Source of the DNA: Rhea pennata
Taxonomy: Eukaryota; Chordata; Aves; Rheiformes; Rheidae
Direction: 5' to 3'
Length of the DNA: 64,000 bases
Assembly: GCF_028389875.1 (NCBI RefSeq)
Contig: NC_084678.1
Span: 17,638,899 to 17,702,898, forward strand
Shown: in pieces, positions 36,296 to 64,000 of the stretch
How the letters are laid out: each line of letters begins with the position of its first letter
Position numbering within the stretch: the stretch's first letter is position 1
Made by a program: the position numbers and the translations under genes
The notes under the pieces: generated by a model
The model's input: the letters and a program-made list of their open reading frames with translations, nothing else
What the model was told of the DNA's origin: nothing
Databases searched by the model: none

Positions 36296-36805
36296 GATTT
36301 ATTGCATCTATCAAAACATGCCCTTTTGTTATTTTTTTGTAAGTAATCACTGGGTTCATTTGCTTATGTTTTACAAAATCCTCTGCGTGTTTCCTCCAAA
36401 ATAATCTCTGAGAAGACTTAAGTTACGGTAAGACTGTAAAGGCAAGAGCCCCTGGTGCCTCTCGCTGGAGGGAAGCGAGAACGGTGGGGATACAGGATGC
36501 CCAGACGATGCCTAACTGCAAGCAGGGTACTGGGACCACCGGAGAGCTGCACCGGGGACACCTCCCCCCCGCAGATAACGAACTGCCTCGGGAAACAGCA
36601 GCCAGAGGCCCCGGGGAGCAGCAGGAAGCCGCGGGGCAGAGCATCCACTGGGCACGGCGGGGCTCGCGGCCGCGCAGCCCTCCCCGCCCTGCCCTGCCCT
36701 GCCCTGCCGCTCTCCGCGGGGGGCGGCCGGGCCCGCGGCCCCAGGCGAGCGCGCAGGCCGAGGGCGCGGCCCAGCGTGCCGCGCGGCGCCCGCGCAGCGC
36801 CTGCC

Positions 36806-36872
36806 GGGAGTTGTAGTCTGCCATCTGCGGCCCGGCCCTGGCGGCCCCGGCGGGAGGGACTACAACTCCCAG
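36806..36872. promoter_or_regulatory. Inverted pair of ZNF143/THAP11-type motifs
   Basis: gggagttgtagt (36806-36817) and actacaactcccag (36859-36872) are the same motif in opposite orientation, 41 bp apart. ACTACAA(T/C)TCCCAG is the SBS motif bound by ZNF143 with THAP11/HCFC1 at many vertebrate promoters. They lie about 345 bp upstream of the ASXL1 ATG. Binding is inferred. Confidence 0.7.
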
Positions 36873-37214
36873 TGACCCTTGCGGTTTGTTTTCCTTCAAA
36901 CGCGGCCCCGTCCCGCCGCGCGGCTCGCGCGCCCGTCCCCGCCCCTTCGCTAGCAGCGCGCGGCGCCCGCCGTGTCCCGCCGCGGCCACCGTCGGGAAAC
37001 CCCGCCCCCTCCCCTCCGCGCCGAGCCCTTTGACCCCGTTGTTATGTCGGGCCCGAGCCGCCGCCGCCGCCGCCGCATTCCTTAGTGCCCGGAGCCGCCC
37101 CGCCGCGCGCCCCGCCCGCCCCGCCCCGCCGCGCGCCGCCGCCGCCGCCCCGCCCCGCCCCGCCGCCGCCTAACGGTTCGCGCCCGCCGCCCCGCCGCCC
37201 CGCGCGGGAGGAAG

Positions 37215-53321
<16,107 letters not shown>

Positions 53322-54245
53322 TAAATTATGGCCATGGGACAAATTGTATATTCAGTGTGTGTATTTTGATAATGACTGTTCCTAAAACCTGTACACAAAA
53401 TACTGTGTTTATAGTAGAAATGCTATTACACTTTGTTTTTTGGTGAGGAAAGTTGACTTGCCTTCCCACTAAAAACTACAGTGCAAAACCCTTTCTTGCT
53501 CACAATTACTCTGATATCTGTAGGTTGTGCCCCAGTCGAGCAATCCTTCTGCTAAATGCTATCATGGAAATACTGTTTGTGCTCTGGTGCACATGCTGAG
53601 GCTAACACCTGATTGAGAGGCAGTTTGCTGTGGCAATCCTTGGACCCTCTGTAGAGGAAACCTTTACATCCAAAGGAACTGGAACAGGGTGTTTTCTATT
53701 TAAGGGCTGAGCTAAGTTAGGCCCTGCAGTCTTCCACTCTCCCCTTCTGCCATCTCCATTCTTGGTTTGCGTGGAAAGTACCACTGTACAGTAAGTGTAA
53801 ACAAAAAGCTGTTCCACAGGTGATGATTCTGTGCAGTCTTTGAATGCTACAGCAGAACATAGGAACCAGTAAAGCGCTCTGCAGGTGACTGTGGAGACGT
53901 ATACAGTTAACCATATACTGGACGGAGCCAATTTAGAGGATGCAGGAAGCAAAAGGTGGTAGCTGCCAGCTGAATGCCGTCTGCTGGTCTGGAGGAACCA
54001 GACCTCTGTGGCCTCTGGAACTGTGTGCCTGGCTGCACTCTTGGACCAGCTGATGTGACTGCCTCTTTTGGCCAACTGTTGCTACCGATTAGTGTGAAAA
54101 GTCAAAGGTTCCTAGAAGCTCATTTATGTGGCCAGTGATCTCTCCGTATTGCAGCCCTACAACGAGGACCTTAACAGCATCTGACCACTTGCAAGTGTCG
54201 AGCTGTTCATCTGTGTGATGATCATCTAACATTTAAAGCAGTATT

Positions 54246-54262
54246 TTTATTATTATTATTAT
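54246..54262. repeat. (ATT)n microsatellite
   Basis: Five short ATT-type units within the ASXL1 3' UTR. Confidence 0.75.
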
Positions 54263-55113
54263 CTTTTCATTCTTGGATGTATAAAGTGAATTATTTGGCT
54301 CCTGTAAGTATCCTCTATGCATCTGTTTGATCATGTATTTATATGTTGTACACAGTACTGGCCAACTCTGTAAATGGATGTAATGTACATAGAACATGAA
54401 GGGTTTTTTTTCCCCCTCCTTCCCCCTTGATTTTTCAGGCTCTACAGCAGTATTGCATTAAAGTGGTGTTAGTTATTAATCTGCATCTGTAGTCAGAGCC
54501 ACTGTATTCTGTCTTGCCTAATGTGAGGCTCAACATGCAAAGGTGTCTCTCTTGGTTCTGACGACCTCCCTCTCTGCCCAGCTCTCCGTGCTGTGTTGTG
54601 CAGGTAGATTGCGATGTGCAGGCTCGAGGATGACCTGCTGGGATCAGCCAAGCTCAGCGTACTTTGCTGTTCGCTCCTCTAAGCTGTTTCTCTGTGCTAG
54701 TTGCCAGTTGTTGTAACAGAGTCTCCTAAAGCTTTGTTACAGCTGTATTGCAAAAAGGCGAAGATACTTGTGCATCCGTGGATTGACCAAGAGCAAAAAC
54801 ACGATTCTTCCTCTCTGGAGCAATTACTTCTCAAGAGTGAATTGCTTCAGTGGGAGAAGGCGGCAGACTGCTGTTTTATTGAAGCAGACAGTAGCAAGGA
54901 TTGGGGTTTTTTTTGTTTTTTTTTTTTTACTTTTTTCCTGTTTCTCCCTTTTCAAGCTTTATCCTACCTCCCTTAACCATGCACTTTTTTAATCATAGAT
55001 CTCCCTGAGATGCAATCCTGAGGGATGCAACAAGTTTAGTCTCTGAAATGGTCTATCCTTAATGCATTTGACAGCCTTATATTGCAGACATGAGAGGGAA
55101 ACCAATGTGTGCA

Positions 55114-55144
55114 TGCACACACACGCGCACACACACACACACAC
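55114..55144. repeat. (CA)n / CG dinucleotide repeat
   Basis: Interrupted CA repeat with a CGCG interruption near the end of the ASXL1 3' UTR. Confidence 0.85.
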
Positions 55145-55335
55145 TGGGATGAACTGAACTGCAGTATTAGTCTGAGCAGAGGTGTGAAAACCTGCTTACC
55201 AAAGATAGGGAGCAGAGCTGGGGTAGTCTGGCTCTGTCTCCTTTGGGGCCACTGTAGTGTACGGTTTGAAGCTGGTCTGGTTTGCAGAGCCCTCCAGAGG
55301 GTCCTGCTCATGTATGTCCCTTGTGGTATTGGAAA

Positions 55336-55341
55336 AATAAA
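55336..55341 (+). terminator. ASXL1: ASXL1 polyadenylation signal AATAAA
   Basis: Canonical hexamer followed within about 20-40 bp by T/G-rich sequence (tttgtggtttc). Its distance from the stop suits the human 3' UTR length. Confidence 0.7.
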
Positions 55342-55360
55342 CACTCTGTAAAACCTGCAT

Positions 55361-58100
55361 TTGTGGTTTCAATCCTCATTTTCTGGAATCCTCCTCTGTG
55401 CCTTTTAAGGCAGTGGTTTCTTTTTCTTTCTTTTTTAACTGGCATGAGTGTTCCAGAGCTGTTCAGCTCAGCTGATTAAGAAAGGGGCTTGCATTGTTGT
55501 CTGACCTTCGTTAAATCATTTCTTATGCACTTACAGATAATTGAAGACAGTTCACCTACTGCTGTCATTTTGTGGGGCTCATGGGAAATAGATGCTCTTA
55601 GCTCAGAAAGCAGCGGTTTGGGTATGGGACTCTGCTGGAGCGAAGTTTGCTGTTGTACAAGCAATTCGAGGCACTTGCCTTCCTGGGGCGACGCGCTACG
55701 CAAAACAGCACTAAGAGAGCGCCCGAAGCGTTACCAGGCATATCTTTTGTTTCTGCTATTATATGGCTTTTTTTATGTTACTGTCTCACTAAATTGTTGG
55801 ATAAATGGATCTGAAAATGTTTTCAAAAGAATGTAACAACTTGATACCAATTATATTGTTTTTTCTTAAAACTACCTGTAAGCCTAGATTATTGATATGT
55901 TCTCCCTGTCTCTCTTTCTCTTTTCTAGGTAGTAAGTGTTTTTTGAAACAAATAACACAAATTATTATATTACGTGTCTCAGGTTTGGTCTCACTGCACG
56001 GATCTTCCCCAAGGCAGCCGGTGATCCCGTGAATTGGGCAGTAGGATTCCTTGGGGCGCTGACTACCGTGATATGTTATATAACTTCCTTGTATTCTACA
56101 GCGCTACGGTTAATAGTAATCTAGTATTACAAAATAGCAGTAGTGCTACCCTGTTCTTATAATTCCTGTATGCCATTAATTCCAGTTATTTGTGTGCACT
56201 AGCGTAGTGGTAGTGAAGCCTGGGTTCTTTGGTCTGCTTGCTTAAAAAAAAAAAATAAAAAGAAGAAGAAAAAAGGGAGTAAAAGCTGAGTGTTGCTGCA
56301 TTTGAGCACAAAAGAAAGTTCTTTTCCAAGCATGGGAAAAGGTTTATGGTTTAAAAATCTGAATTAGTCTTACGTTAGGAGTCAAGATTTATCTATACAT
56401 AAACATCAGTCCTAGCTGCAGCCTTCCAGTGGCAGCAGTTGAACTTGTCAGAAACCCTTCGACCTCGGGCATCTTCTGAACTCCGCTTCGCAGTTGCTGA
56501 GCGCGCGTGCTGCCGGGCCAGCCGTGGGCCGGGCCAGCGGCTGTTGACAGTAGCTTTTTAGGAAGAAAAAGTGCTTTTGTGTTTTTTGTAGTTCTCTGAT
56601 GTTCTCTTGAGTCTAGGTGATTTTGTCTACAAAAACAGGTGTGGTTAAAGACATCCAGATAATTTAAATTAGCTAAAAATAAATAATGCAAAAAATTAGT
56701 AGACTTTACTTAAGTAGGATTTTAAAATAGCTAGATAACTGGAGTCAATCATTTTTTATTGGTGTGGAGAATGATGATGTCAGGATTAATTACATCTAGA
56801 AGACAGGAGCCTGGAAGTTTTGAAAGTAAAACCATGTTACTGTCAGAATTTCACACAGACTATAAACAGCCTTTTCTCTGTGGTATTTATCTGCTAAATA
56901 ACAGATTTTCTCTCTCAAAAAGACCATCTCGTGCCTGCTGTTTGCGTTCGGCTTGCAGCGCTTCGGCGCGGCCGTGGATCGGGCTGTGGACGGCTGGGAA
57001 ATCTGCAGCCGAGCCAAGGCGCTTGCGGGTGCGGAGCTGCTGCGGAAGGACGGGTGTTTCTGCAGGTGCCAGGAACGCTTGCGCAGCGCTGGCCGACGGC
57101 TCCTAACCCCGGGGCTCGTAGCAGCGTCTCGCTTGTTCAGCTCACGAGTTGGGAGCAAACCTCACGCGGAGATTTAACGTTACTGAAACCTGACTGTGTT
57201 ATGAAAACACACTGCAACATGCTTTACTTGTGTATATTACGGAATCCTAATGTTACCTCTGTGTGCACACGCAGGTGCGCCTGTATTCGCTCTGTTCCAC
57301 GAGGAGCATTTTAGGATGCCCTGTCCTGGGTGACTATTTACGAGCACAAACGTTAGGCGGAGGAGTGCGTTCTCTTGATTACCCTCTTTCAAGGACTCGG
57401 CAGCAAATCTTTGGGAAAGCCTTGTCTGTTCTGCATCGCAGGTATGTTTATACAAATGTAAGCGTACTCTTTCCTGGAAAGTTTTTAATTGATTTGATTT
57501 GTCTTTCCTTGGTCCTCCTGACTCGCATGCAATCACTGATGTAAATCAGGAGGGTTTTATCTACATGGTACTTTGAGAGCAACATTTTATGGATGCAAAG
57601 ATTTATTATACTTAGTGAATAAAGCTGATACGAAAAATCAGTATTTTCCATGAGGAGAGGGAGAACTTTCCACAAACTTCAATGAAAACTCTTTTTTTTC
57701 CACAAAAAACAGACATTTCACAAAATTAATCAATTTTGTCAAAATATAAGTTAAGCATAAAATTTGTGACTAGCCCCACTTAACGAGCGCTAATGCTGCT
57801 ATCTATAGTAACTGTAGCTGTCTGTTAAGGAATGGAAAGCACAGCTTGCTTCAAAATTATGGAATGACATTGTTTTGCCTTTTTTTTTTCTTTTTTTTTT
57901 TTCTCCTTTAAGACCTAAATTTAGAATCTGCTTTGGTGGCAAATCGCACTGACCTCTTGCACACTGCGCATGCTGGGGCTGGGTTGCATCTGTGCTCCAG
58001 TGAGCAATTGCAAGCTGGTGATGGCGCAAGGTGCAGTGGATGGAAAGCGCCTCGGAAGCGGGAGCTATCAGCACCCCGGCTGTCTGATACTGGAGGAAAA
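55361..58100. other. Intergenic gap between convergent ASXL1 and NOL4L
   Basis: No gene recognised. Mostly AT-rich, broken by small CpG-rich patches at about 55600-55735, 56440-56550 and 56935-57175. The 115-127-codon frames at 56759-57314 run through the last patch and have no recognisable domain. An A-rich tract is at 56243-56275. Confidence 0.6.
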
Positions 58101-58109
58101 AGCCCTTTT

Positions 58110-61100
58110 TGTTATACAGTGTTTATTAAGTAGATTCAGTCTTATATATGATATACAGATTCAAAGGAAAAAAAAAGGATTCCACATACTTATGAAATCA
58201 GTGCATTTAGCAAGTAATACCATGGAGATAACAGCTTGATTAACAGCTCATTGGTCTTTGTTAAGTGAGGGAACAGGGAGTTGGCCTGTGCTAATCATTC
58301 CACAAACAGAACAGAATTAAGTTGCATCACATATATAATAGACACACATTCTAAGAATTAAAATATTAAGCCACATTTACTGGAAAAATCCACAGTATAT
58401 AACACAAATAACTCTTATCAAGCTCGTTGAGGAGGAAGTGCTCATCTGCTTAAGAGCCACATTAAGTTGCATAGGTGCCTATCTGCAAAAATATCATTTC
58501 AAAATGAATCAATTGATTAAGCAATAAAGTGTCACCTTAAAAGCTGGATTAAGTGCCATATGCTTTCTATCTGAGCCCTCTGGAAAGCACTGACTTTCCA
58601 AAGAGCTGTCTTCTGCTTCATTTCAGAGCCCCCCGTCTCCCGAGGGAAAGCTCTCCTACCGTTTTAATCTGAAATTAACATCTTGGGCGATTTAACCATG
58701 TTAGTTAAAGTATGTTTCCAATTATGCTGGATGAGTGTTTCCCCCTCCCTGCTTCCTCGCAAGCCCCTAGCTGGCTTGATTGCTCTTCCCCATCGTTTGA
58801 ATCCTAAACTGAGCTGAGCAGCTTTCACCTTTGTGCCTCCGATGTCAGGAGGAAGACGGTGAAATGGCAGCACTGCACTATTCTGTCTCTGTTTGGAGTT
58901 CTGGTTATTTAGTTAACTTAGCTTCAGACTAATCCTTATCTTGAACTGCAGCCAATTCTTAAACTGACTACTGGAAAAAATATAGTAGCATGTGCAAAAA
59001 ACAAAATTGCTTTTTGTGTTTCAGTTTTGTGGGGTCTTCCTTAAGGTAGGTATGTGGATCAACGCTAGAGTGAGTGAATCTGTGGCTTTGCTAAGCAGAC
59101 GACTGGGTGAGGTGCATCTTCCTCTTCAACAGCAGGTCTTGCAGAACACACAGGGGCTGGGAGTTCTGTACATGTAAACAGTACACTTTCACTGAGTCCA
59201 AAATTAGGAGCAAAAATACAAAGGTTCACATTGGTCTTAGGTAGATACAGGCGAAGAACGGAGCTGTACAGCTCTGAAACAACCAAACAAAAGTTTCTAA
59301 AGCACCACTAAATTATATAAAAATCAGACCATGGACGGATTGTAGTTGGTATTCTGGTGAAATACTATGCTACCTTGTAAAAAGTTTTACAAAAAATTAC
59401 AAATCAAAAGTATATTAACCCTCTGAGTTCAAAGCAGCATTTTTTTTTAATTTTTTTTTTTTTTTAATGAACTGGTACTAAATCCGATGGCCACTTCTGG
59501 GAGAAAGTGGCCCTTTAGATCGGGGAGGTACGAGTTACATCTGCTTGGAATCCCGGGAACGCTTTCCCATGCTGAAACACTGTCATGGGAACTGAACATC
59601 CGGGCAGGATGGTTGTGGTTTTTGTTTTTGTTTTAAAAAAAAATCTCAATCACCGATTAGCTGTTCTTAAACAAAACAAAGAACATCCAGACCATTTGCT
59701 AACCCAGCATTCTCCTTTCACCTCTCGGAAAATCTGGAAACCGGTGTATTCTGCTCCTGCTCCTTCCTCCTTGCTGAGAACCTAGACTAGGCTCCTGACC
59801 CTTCAACGTCTAGTGAGAACGCAGGAACGTGCCTGTGAAACGGTCTGGGAGCACAGAAGAGCCGCAAGCGCGCGCGGATCAGGTAAAGAGCGCGCAGACG
59901 TCCTACGGAGCTCGCCCCGAAGGAACGATAAAGCTGCCGCTCGCGGGGGGGTCCCTGACCGCAATACGGAGTCAACACCAGTAGTTTCATGGCTTGTCAC
60001 AGACGCGGCTGTCACCAGGGCTTTGGAAATCTGAGTCGGTACCGTTCAGCTGCAAGTTATGAACCTCAGTTGTTACAACAGAGTAGACTTCCATATCCTT
60101 CGCACGCAGCCGTGGGTCTCGGCTGTGCTCTACCAGCAGGCTACACAGGCGCAAGAGCTGCTCGACTTCGACACGGGCTAAGACAAGTTCAAAGGTGATC
60201 TGGTGAAGACAGCTAAAACCTGTATAAATAAAACTAAATAAACTGCAGCCGATGTTGATCTGTTTGTAAGCCCCTGGGTAACCTCTTTTTGAGTTAAATG
60301 GATGGCAAACTTATGGCTAACTGTTCTTGATGGCCTCTCATGGGGAGCAGAGGCAACAACTCCGTTACAGGATCCTGGAGAGAATTCCGGGACAGCGATT
60401 GTCTCTGCCTCTCTTGCTCTAACGTTAAGACTTTCACAAATGGCCATGGTTACAAATTTTGTAAAAGGTTTGTTACTTCATGGTATTCACACAAAAATAA
60501 ATATTTACATAAATTCCAAGTATGGGAGGATGCAGTGGACAAACCAAGCAGGCTTGTGAAGTGCTGGGGAAAGCATGAGTCTGAAACCTGGCTCGTGTGT
60601 GGCTGGTTTTTGATGTCCTGGTCTAGATACCAGCCCCACTCTCATGTAATGTGGCCAGACAGGATAAAGTCCGGGTATCCTAGAGACGTTTCTGAACAAT
60701 CACGATGCTCCTTACTCCAGCATTAACTCAGATTTAACAAACCACCATCTCATCTCTGCAGGGACACACTGCGCCAAGGGGCAGGAATTACGTCCCCTTT
60801 TTTCAACAACTGGGAAAACTTTAAGGTTTGAGGAAAACAGTCAATGCAGTAGTTAATCCCTTCTGGTGCTGGGCCAGGCAAGTCTGTTCTAAAAAGCCAG
60901 TGGCTTTTTCTGTTCTAAAACTAAGAATGGGGTAAGGATTTTGTTTCTCTTCCAGTGTGTTTGGAACATAGTTGGTTATAAAGGCTACTGAATAACCAGC
61001 TCGAGTTCACTCCTGGCTGGAGACCAGCCTCAGCTACCTGTAACAACTCAAACCTGTGTATGAGCACGGCTGTTTTATGTGTGAGTATGGTGTTGGCCCT

Positions 61101-62858
61101 CCGCAGAGCAGAAACTTTTTTCATCAGGCTCAAGCTGGCCTAAAAAATCCCTGCTGGCTTCAAAAAGAGAAACTACCTACATTTAAGATGAGCAAATACG
61201 GTTTTATATTTATCAAATTTATCTTGTGATGACAATTTGTGCCCCAGAGGAGAGCAAGGAGGATCTACGCCAGCACTGAGACGGGAGGAAGCAGGATGAA
61301 TTCGCATTCTCCGACAGCAGTTCTCTGCTGCTCTATATGGCTACAGACCACGTTGCATTGCTCAGCTCTGTTCAGCATCTTAATGCCTGAGCTAAGTCCC
61401 TGGTTTTAGCAGCACTGGTAGTAGGTATTGCACTGAGCAAAATGAAGTGCATTACTGGGGGAGGGGGTTGGTAACTGGGCAGAATGGTAATCAGACTACT
61501 TTTTTTCCACACTTTGGGAATTGTGGGCTTGTTCCAGGACTGTTACCAGGGAAGAAGGGGGAGAATCCTGAGCCCCGGAGAACTTTTGTCAGTTTTGCTG
61601 CTGAATGTTGCCTGTCTCTGTCTTCTGGAAAGGAGAGAGCTCCTTGCTGAATTGAGCCTGCTTTTCACGCAGAGAGTCTGCACTAGCCTTTATTATACCC
61701 ATGCATGGTTTCTAAATGGTTTATTCTCTTGTTGCTACCCCCAGTGTTGGTTTCACGCAGACTTGGGAAAACAGCTTTCCTTGCTGAGCGGTCGGACACA
61801 GCTGCGGTCACAGCGAGCTGCCGGCCAGCAGCAGCAGCCCGCAGCGGGAAGGCAGCGGAGCTTGGTCAGCTGCTGATCTGCTGGTTTAGTTTCAGCCTCC
61901 TCAGTGTTATCCACTTGTCTGCTACCCTTAATAGTCACACGGAACCAGCTCAGGAGTCCTGGAAAAAGCCCACAATGGAGTGTGAGGTAGAATACAGATG
62001 GTGAACGCACGACAGTGTTTCTCAGATGTTTCCTTCCTTCTTTATCTGCAATGACTTAAATGAGCGCGAGACGTTCTTCTAGCTGGAGGTCTGCTGAGCT
62101 TGCTGAGTCTCTGCAGGAGATTTAGACCCCATTGCTGCTGCTACAGGACTGCTTAGAACACAGGTCTAAACAGGACACTTTCTTCATCGTTCAGCTTCCA
62201 CCTATACTTACTGGAGGCTGAGCAGCCTAGAAGTACTAGGGTTAGATGGCAAGCTTGCACCCTGTGGGACAAGGGCCCCCCAGAGAAACAGGCATAGCTG
62301 CCTGGAAATTAGTAGTGTAGTGATATGGAATGTGTTATTTCACAGGAATAAATTCCTTCTGATCAGACGGACAAAAAACTGGCAATCTGTACAAACTCAA
62401 AAGAATCCATTTTCAGAAAAATAAATTACTAAGGGGAGAGGAGGGTCCGTTTCTCAATAAATATGTGATTCAGCTCACCTAAGACTTGAAAATTATCTGG
62501 GGATGGGATTCTAACATTTGGGTCCACAAAGGTTATTCTAAATACATCTGCAGCCCCAAACCTCCCCAGGCTCCCTTCTGCCCTTGAAAGTCCCACATCC
62601 TTCCAAGCTGCAGGTTTGGCTTCTGGTCAGCTAGACGCACATGTGTTGGTATGGTTCAAAAAACGTGTCTTTGTGCCTGAAGTCCCAGGTGCTTGGAGTG
62701 TAAAAGAAAACAGGTCTTTTGGATTCCACCTTCTAAAACTACATGTACCCGCTGCTTCATGGGAGGACGATGGTGTTCCTGAGCAGGACACCACTGGGAG
62801 CCTCTTTCTAGCAGGTATAAATTGTCTTCCGACAGAGGAGCAATGCAGATGTGAGGAG
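58110..62858 (-). other. NOL4L: Probable NOL4L 3' UTR
   Basis: Follows the NOL4L stop on the - strand. A - strand AATAAA at 58127-58122 near the far end would give a UTR of about 4.7 kb, which suits the long human 3' UTR. Other - strand signals occur (for example near 61203 and 61722), so shorter forms are possible. It contains a TTAAG motif cluster (58124-58556), a T-tract near 59442-59466 and a CpG-rich patch at about 59810-60200. No other exon was recognised. Confidence 0.5.
58122..58127 (-). terminator. NOL4L: Candidate NOL4L polyadenylation signal
   Basis: TTTATT on the + strand is AATAAA on the - strand. It was chosen because it is the most distal signal before the sequence changes to intergenic character. 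Low certainty. Confidence 0.35.
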
Positions 62859-63058
62859 TCAGTTCTGCTGTAAAATGAGGTTTTCCAGTTCATCTGCAGA
62901 TCGAAGAAGGAAAGCTGCAGACTCTCGGTAGCCAGCAATCAGCTGCCGCACTGCACTGATCTCCGTGGGACTCAGCTGAGCAGCCTGCATGCCCCTGCTG
63001 GTGCTGTTAGACGGGGCTGTGCTGGAGGCCCCCCCTTTCATGCTGAGATCAGTAGGAC
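62859..63058 (-). CDS. NOL4L: NOL4L, last coding exon (gene continues beyond the window)
   Basis: Nucleolar protein 4-like, a poorly understood nuclear protein related to NOL4. On the - strand an acceptor (TTTCCATTCGCAG) precedes 63058. The exon completes a Gly codon and reads [20 protein letters not shown], then [20 protein letters not shown] and [20 protein letters not shown]. It ends N and TGA at 62861-62859. This C-terminus matches human NOL4L, as does the position next to ASXL1. Only the last 65 codons plus a split codon are in the window; earlier exons lie above 64000. Confidence 0.93.
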
Positions 63059-64000
63059 CTGCGAATGGAAAGCGAGAGTGAAGTTCAGGAAGAGCAGCTG
63101 TGCTTGTGTCAGTCCAGATAAAATGAGATTTTAGCAGCAGTTGCTGCTCCTGGGCCACACCTTTATCCAGACCTTTACACCTGGAGGAAGGTCATCTGCA
63201 GTTTAAGTTATGGGCCCTAAATAACATGAAAAGCCTCCAGCTCCTGCAGAAGTTAGCTCAGACAACAAGCAAAAGGGAGGGTTTGTGAAGGTGGTGTGGA
63301 TCGAAACCTGCACTGCTCAGCTGCCTCCCTGGAATGTCACCGTTCAAAGTGACTCAAGTACTGAAAGACAGAAGGAAATGTCTTCCAGTTTTTGTTTTTT
63401 CTTCTGCATATGACAAGTGACATCCTGCTTGGGGTGTGTTTCCCGATGTTGTCGGTTAACTACCTCGCGTTTGTGCCCAGGCACACTGGCCAAGAGGAAA
63501 TTTTCAACAGTTGCCCTACCTGCTGGGTAGGCTGCGCTGAAAGGGAAGGAAGGTGACCTGAGCAGGCTCTAAGATGTCACCCATGAGCTTACCTGAAAGA
63601 TAAGTGCTGAGCCGCACCTTTTTTTTTTTTTTTTTTTTTTTGGTGGGGGGGGTCTAAGTGTTCTTGCTGGGTTTTACATTTTTGTGTCTTACTCCATAAA
63701 TGAAATGATACTGCAAAAGTTATGATTTGCTTGATGGATAAGGATACCTCTCTTGCTTAAGAACTTCTCTGCTCTGATTCTACAGTATGTGAACATCTAG
63801 TTACAGCTGTACTTCTGTTTTTCTGTGGAGTAATGCAGTAGTGTCATCCTCAGCTTATAGAACCTGCTGTGCACGCTACAGATTTTTAATTTTGTGACCT
63901 TTTTGCAAGTTTGAGTTCTTCAAGACCCAGGAAACATTTTAAATCACTGCTCCATTTGTCTGCAGATATATGTGCACATGCATATGTATACAGCCTACTC
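63059..64000 (-). other. NOL4L: NOL4L last intron (partial)
   Basis: Sequence upstream of the last NOL4L exon on the - strand. It contains a T-tract of about 23 nt running into a G-rich run (63618-63651). No further exon was recognised before the window ends. Confidence 0.65.
63618..63651. repeat. Poly-T followed by poly-G tract
   Basis: About 23 T followed by ggtggggggggt on the + strand; a simple low-complexity tract. Confidence 0.85.

Larger units (their letters stand above)
32682..36315 (+). other. KIF3B: KIF3B 3' UTR with polyadenylation signal
   Basis: About 3.6 kb without a coding exon, ending in AATAAA at 36290-36295, followed by a T/G-rich stretch (ttttgttatttttttgt). No strong earlier signal on the + strand was identified. 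It includes an (AT)n tract at 34469-34487 and an alternating purine-pyrimidine stretch at 34790-34890. Confidence 0.7.
53322..55360 (+). other. ASXL1: ASXL1 3' UTR
   Basis: About 2 kb, in line with the roughly 2-kb human UTR as I recall it, with a terminal AATAAA at 55336-55341. Another AATAAA (53320-53325) overlaps the stop codon but is very early. A CA/CG dinucleotide run lies at 55114-55144 and an ATT repeat at 54246-54262. Antisense open frames such as 53602-54075 are not supported as genes. Confidence 0.75.

Noticed and set aside
53602-54075. 157-codon - strand frame in the ASXL1 3' UTR
   Set aside because: Antisense to a known 3' UTR with no recognisable family.

Overview
The window is vertebrate nuclear DNA, most likely from a bird. 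It carries, in order, PLAGL2 (- strand), POFUT1 (+), KIF3B (+), ASXL1 (+) and the 3' end of NOL4L (- strand). This is the gene order of human 20q11.21. The introns and gaps are short (PLAGL2 to ASXL1 in about 55 kb), one CR1-type LINE fragment is present, and interspersed repeats are few. Those three points fit a gene-dense avian chromosome; the species cannot be read from the sequence alone.

Layout. 1-4992: sequence without a recognised gene, whose upper part is probably the PLAGL2 3' UTR. 4993-7410: PLAGL2 coding exons (seven C2H2 fingers, 496 aa). 7504-12707: PLAGL2 intron 1, with a CR1 fragment, a foldback and an unexplained exon-like open stretch. About 12240-13340: a CpG island acting as a head-to-head promoter for PLAGL2 and POFUT1. 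12911-17332: POFUT1 (7 coding exons, 385 aa, ending RDEF). About 19030-20646: a fragmentary gammaretrovirus-like fossil with one LTR. About 20790-21345: the KIF3B CpG promoter, containing an X-box-like/ETS-like array. 21546-22500: a 75-bp-period minisatellite in KIF3B intron 1. 27654-32681: KIF3B (8 coding exons, 739 aa), then a 3.6-kb 3' UTR. About 36540-37670: the ASXL1 CpG promoter with two inverted ZNF143-type motifs. 37215-53321: ASXL1 (12 coding exons, 1546 aa without the possible microexon), then a 2-kb 3' UTR. 55361-58100: a convergent intergenic gap. 58100-63058: NOL4L 3' UTR and last coding exon on the - strand.

The genes act in separate processes: PLAGL2 and ASXL1 in transcription and chromatin control, POFUT1 in O-fucosylation of EGF repeats (Notch) in the ER, and KIF3B as a heterotrimeric kinesin-2 motor subunit in intraflagellar transport. 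They are ordinary conserved host genes. No new multi-gene system is evident. The most useful leads are regulatory or transcript-level: three miR-30-type seed matches, an overlapping KIF3B uORF, the KIF3B X-box-like array, a candidate intronic last exon and microexon in ASXL1, and exon-like orphan stretches in PLAGL2 and KIF3B introns. Splice joins were inferred by eye from GT/AG signals, reading phase and remembered human protein sequences; no alignment was run.
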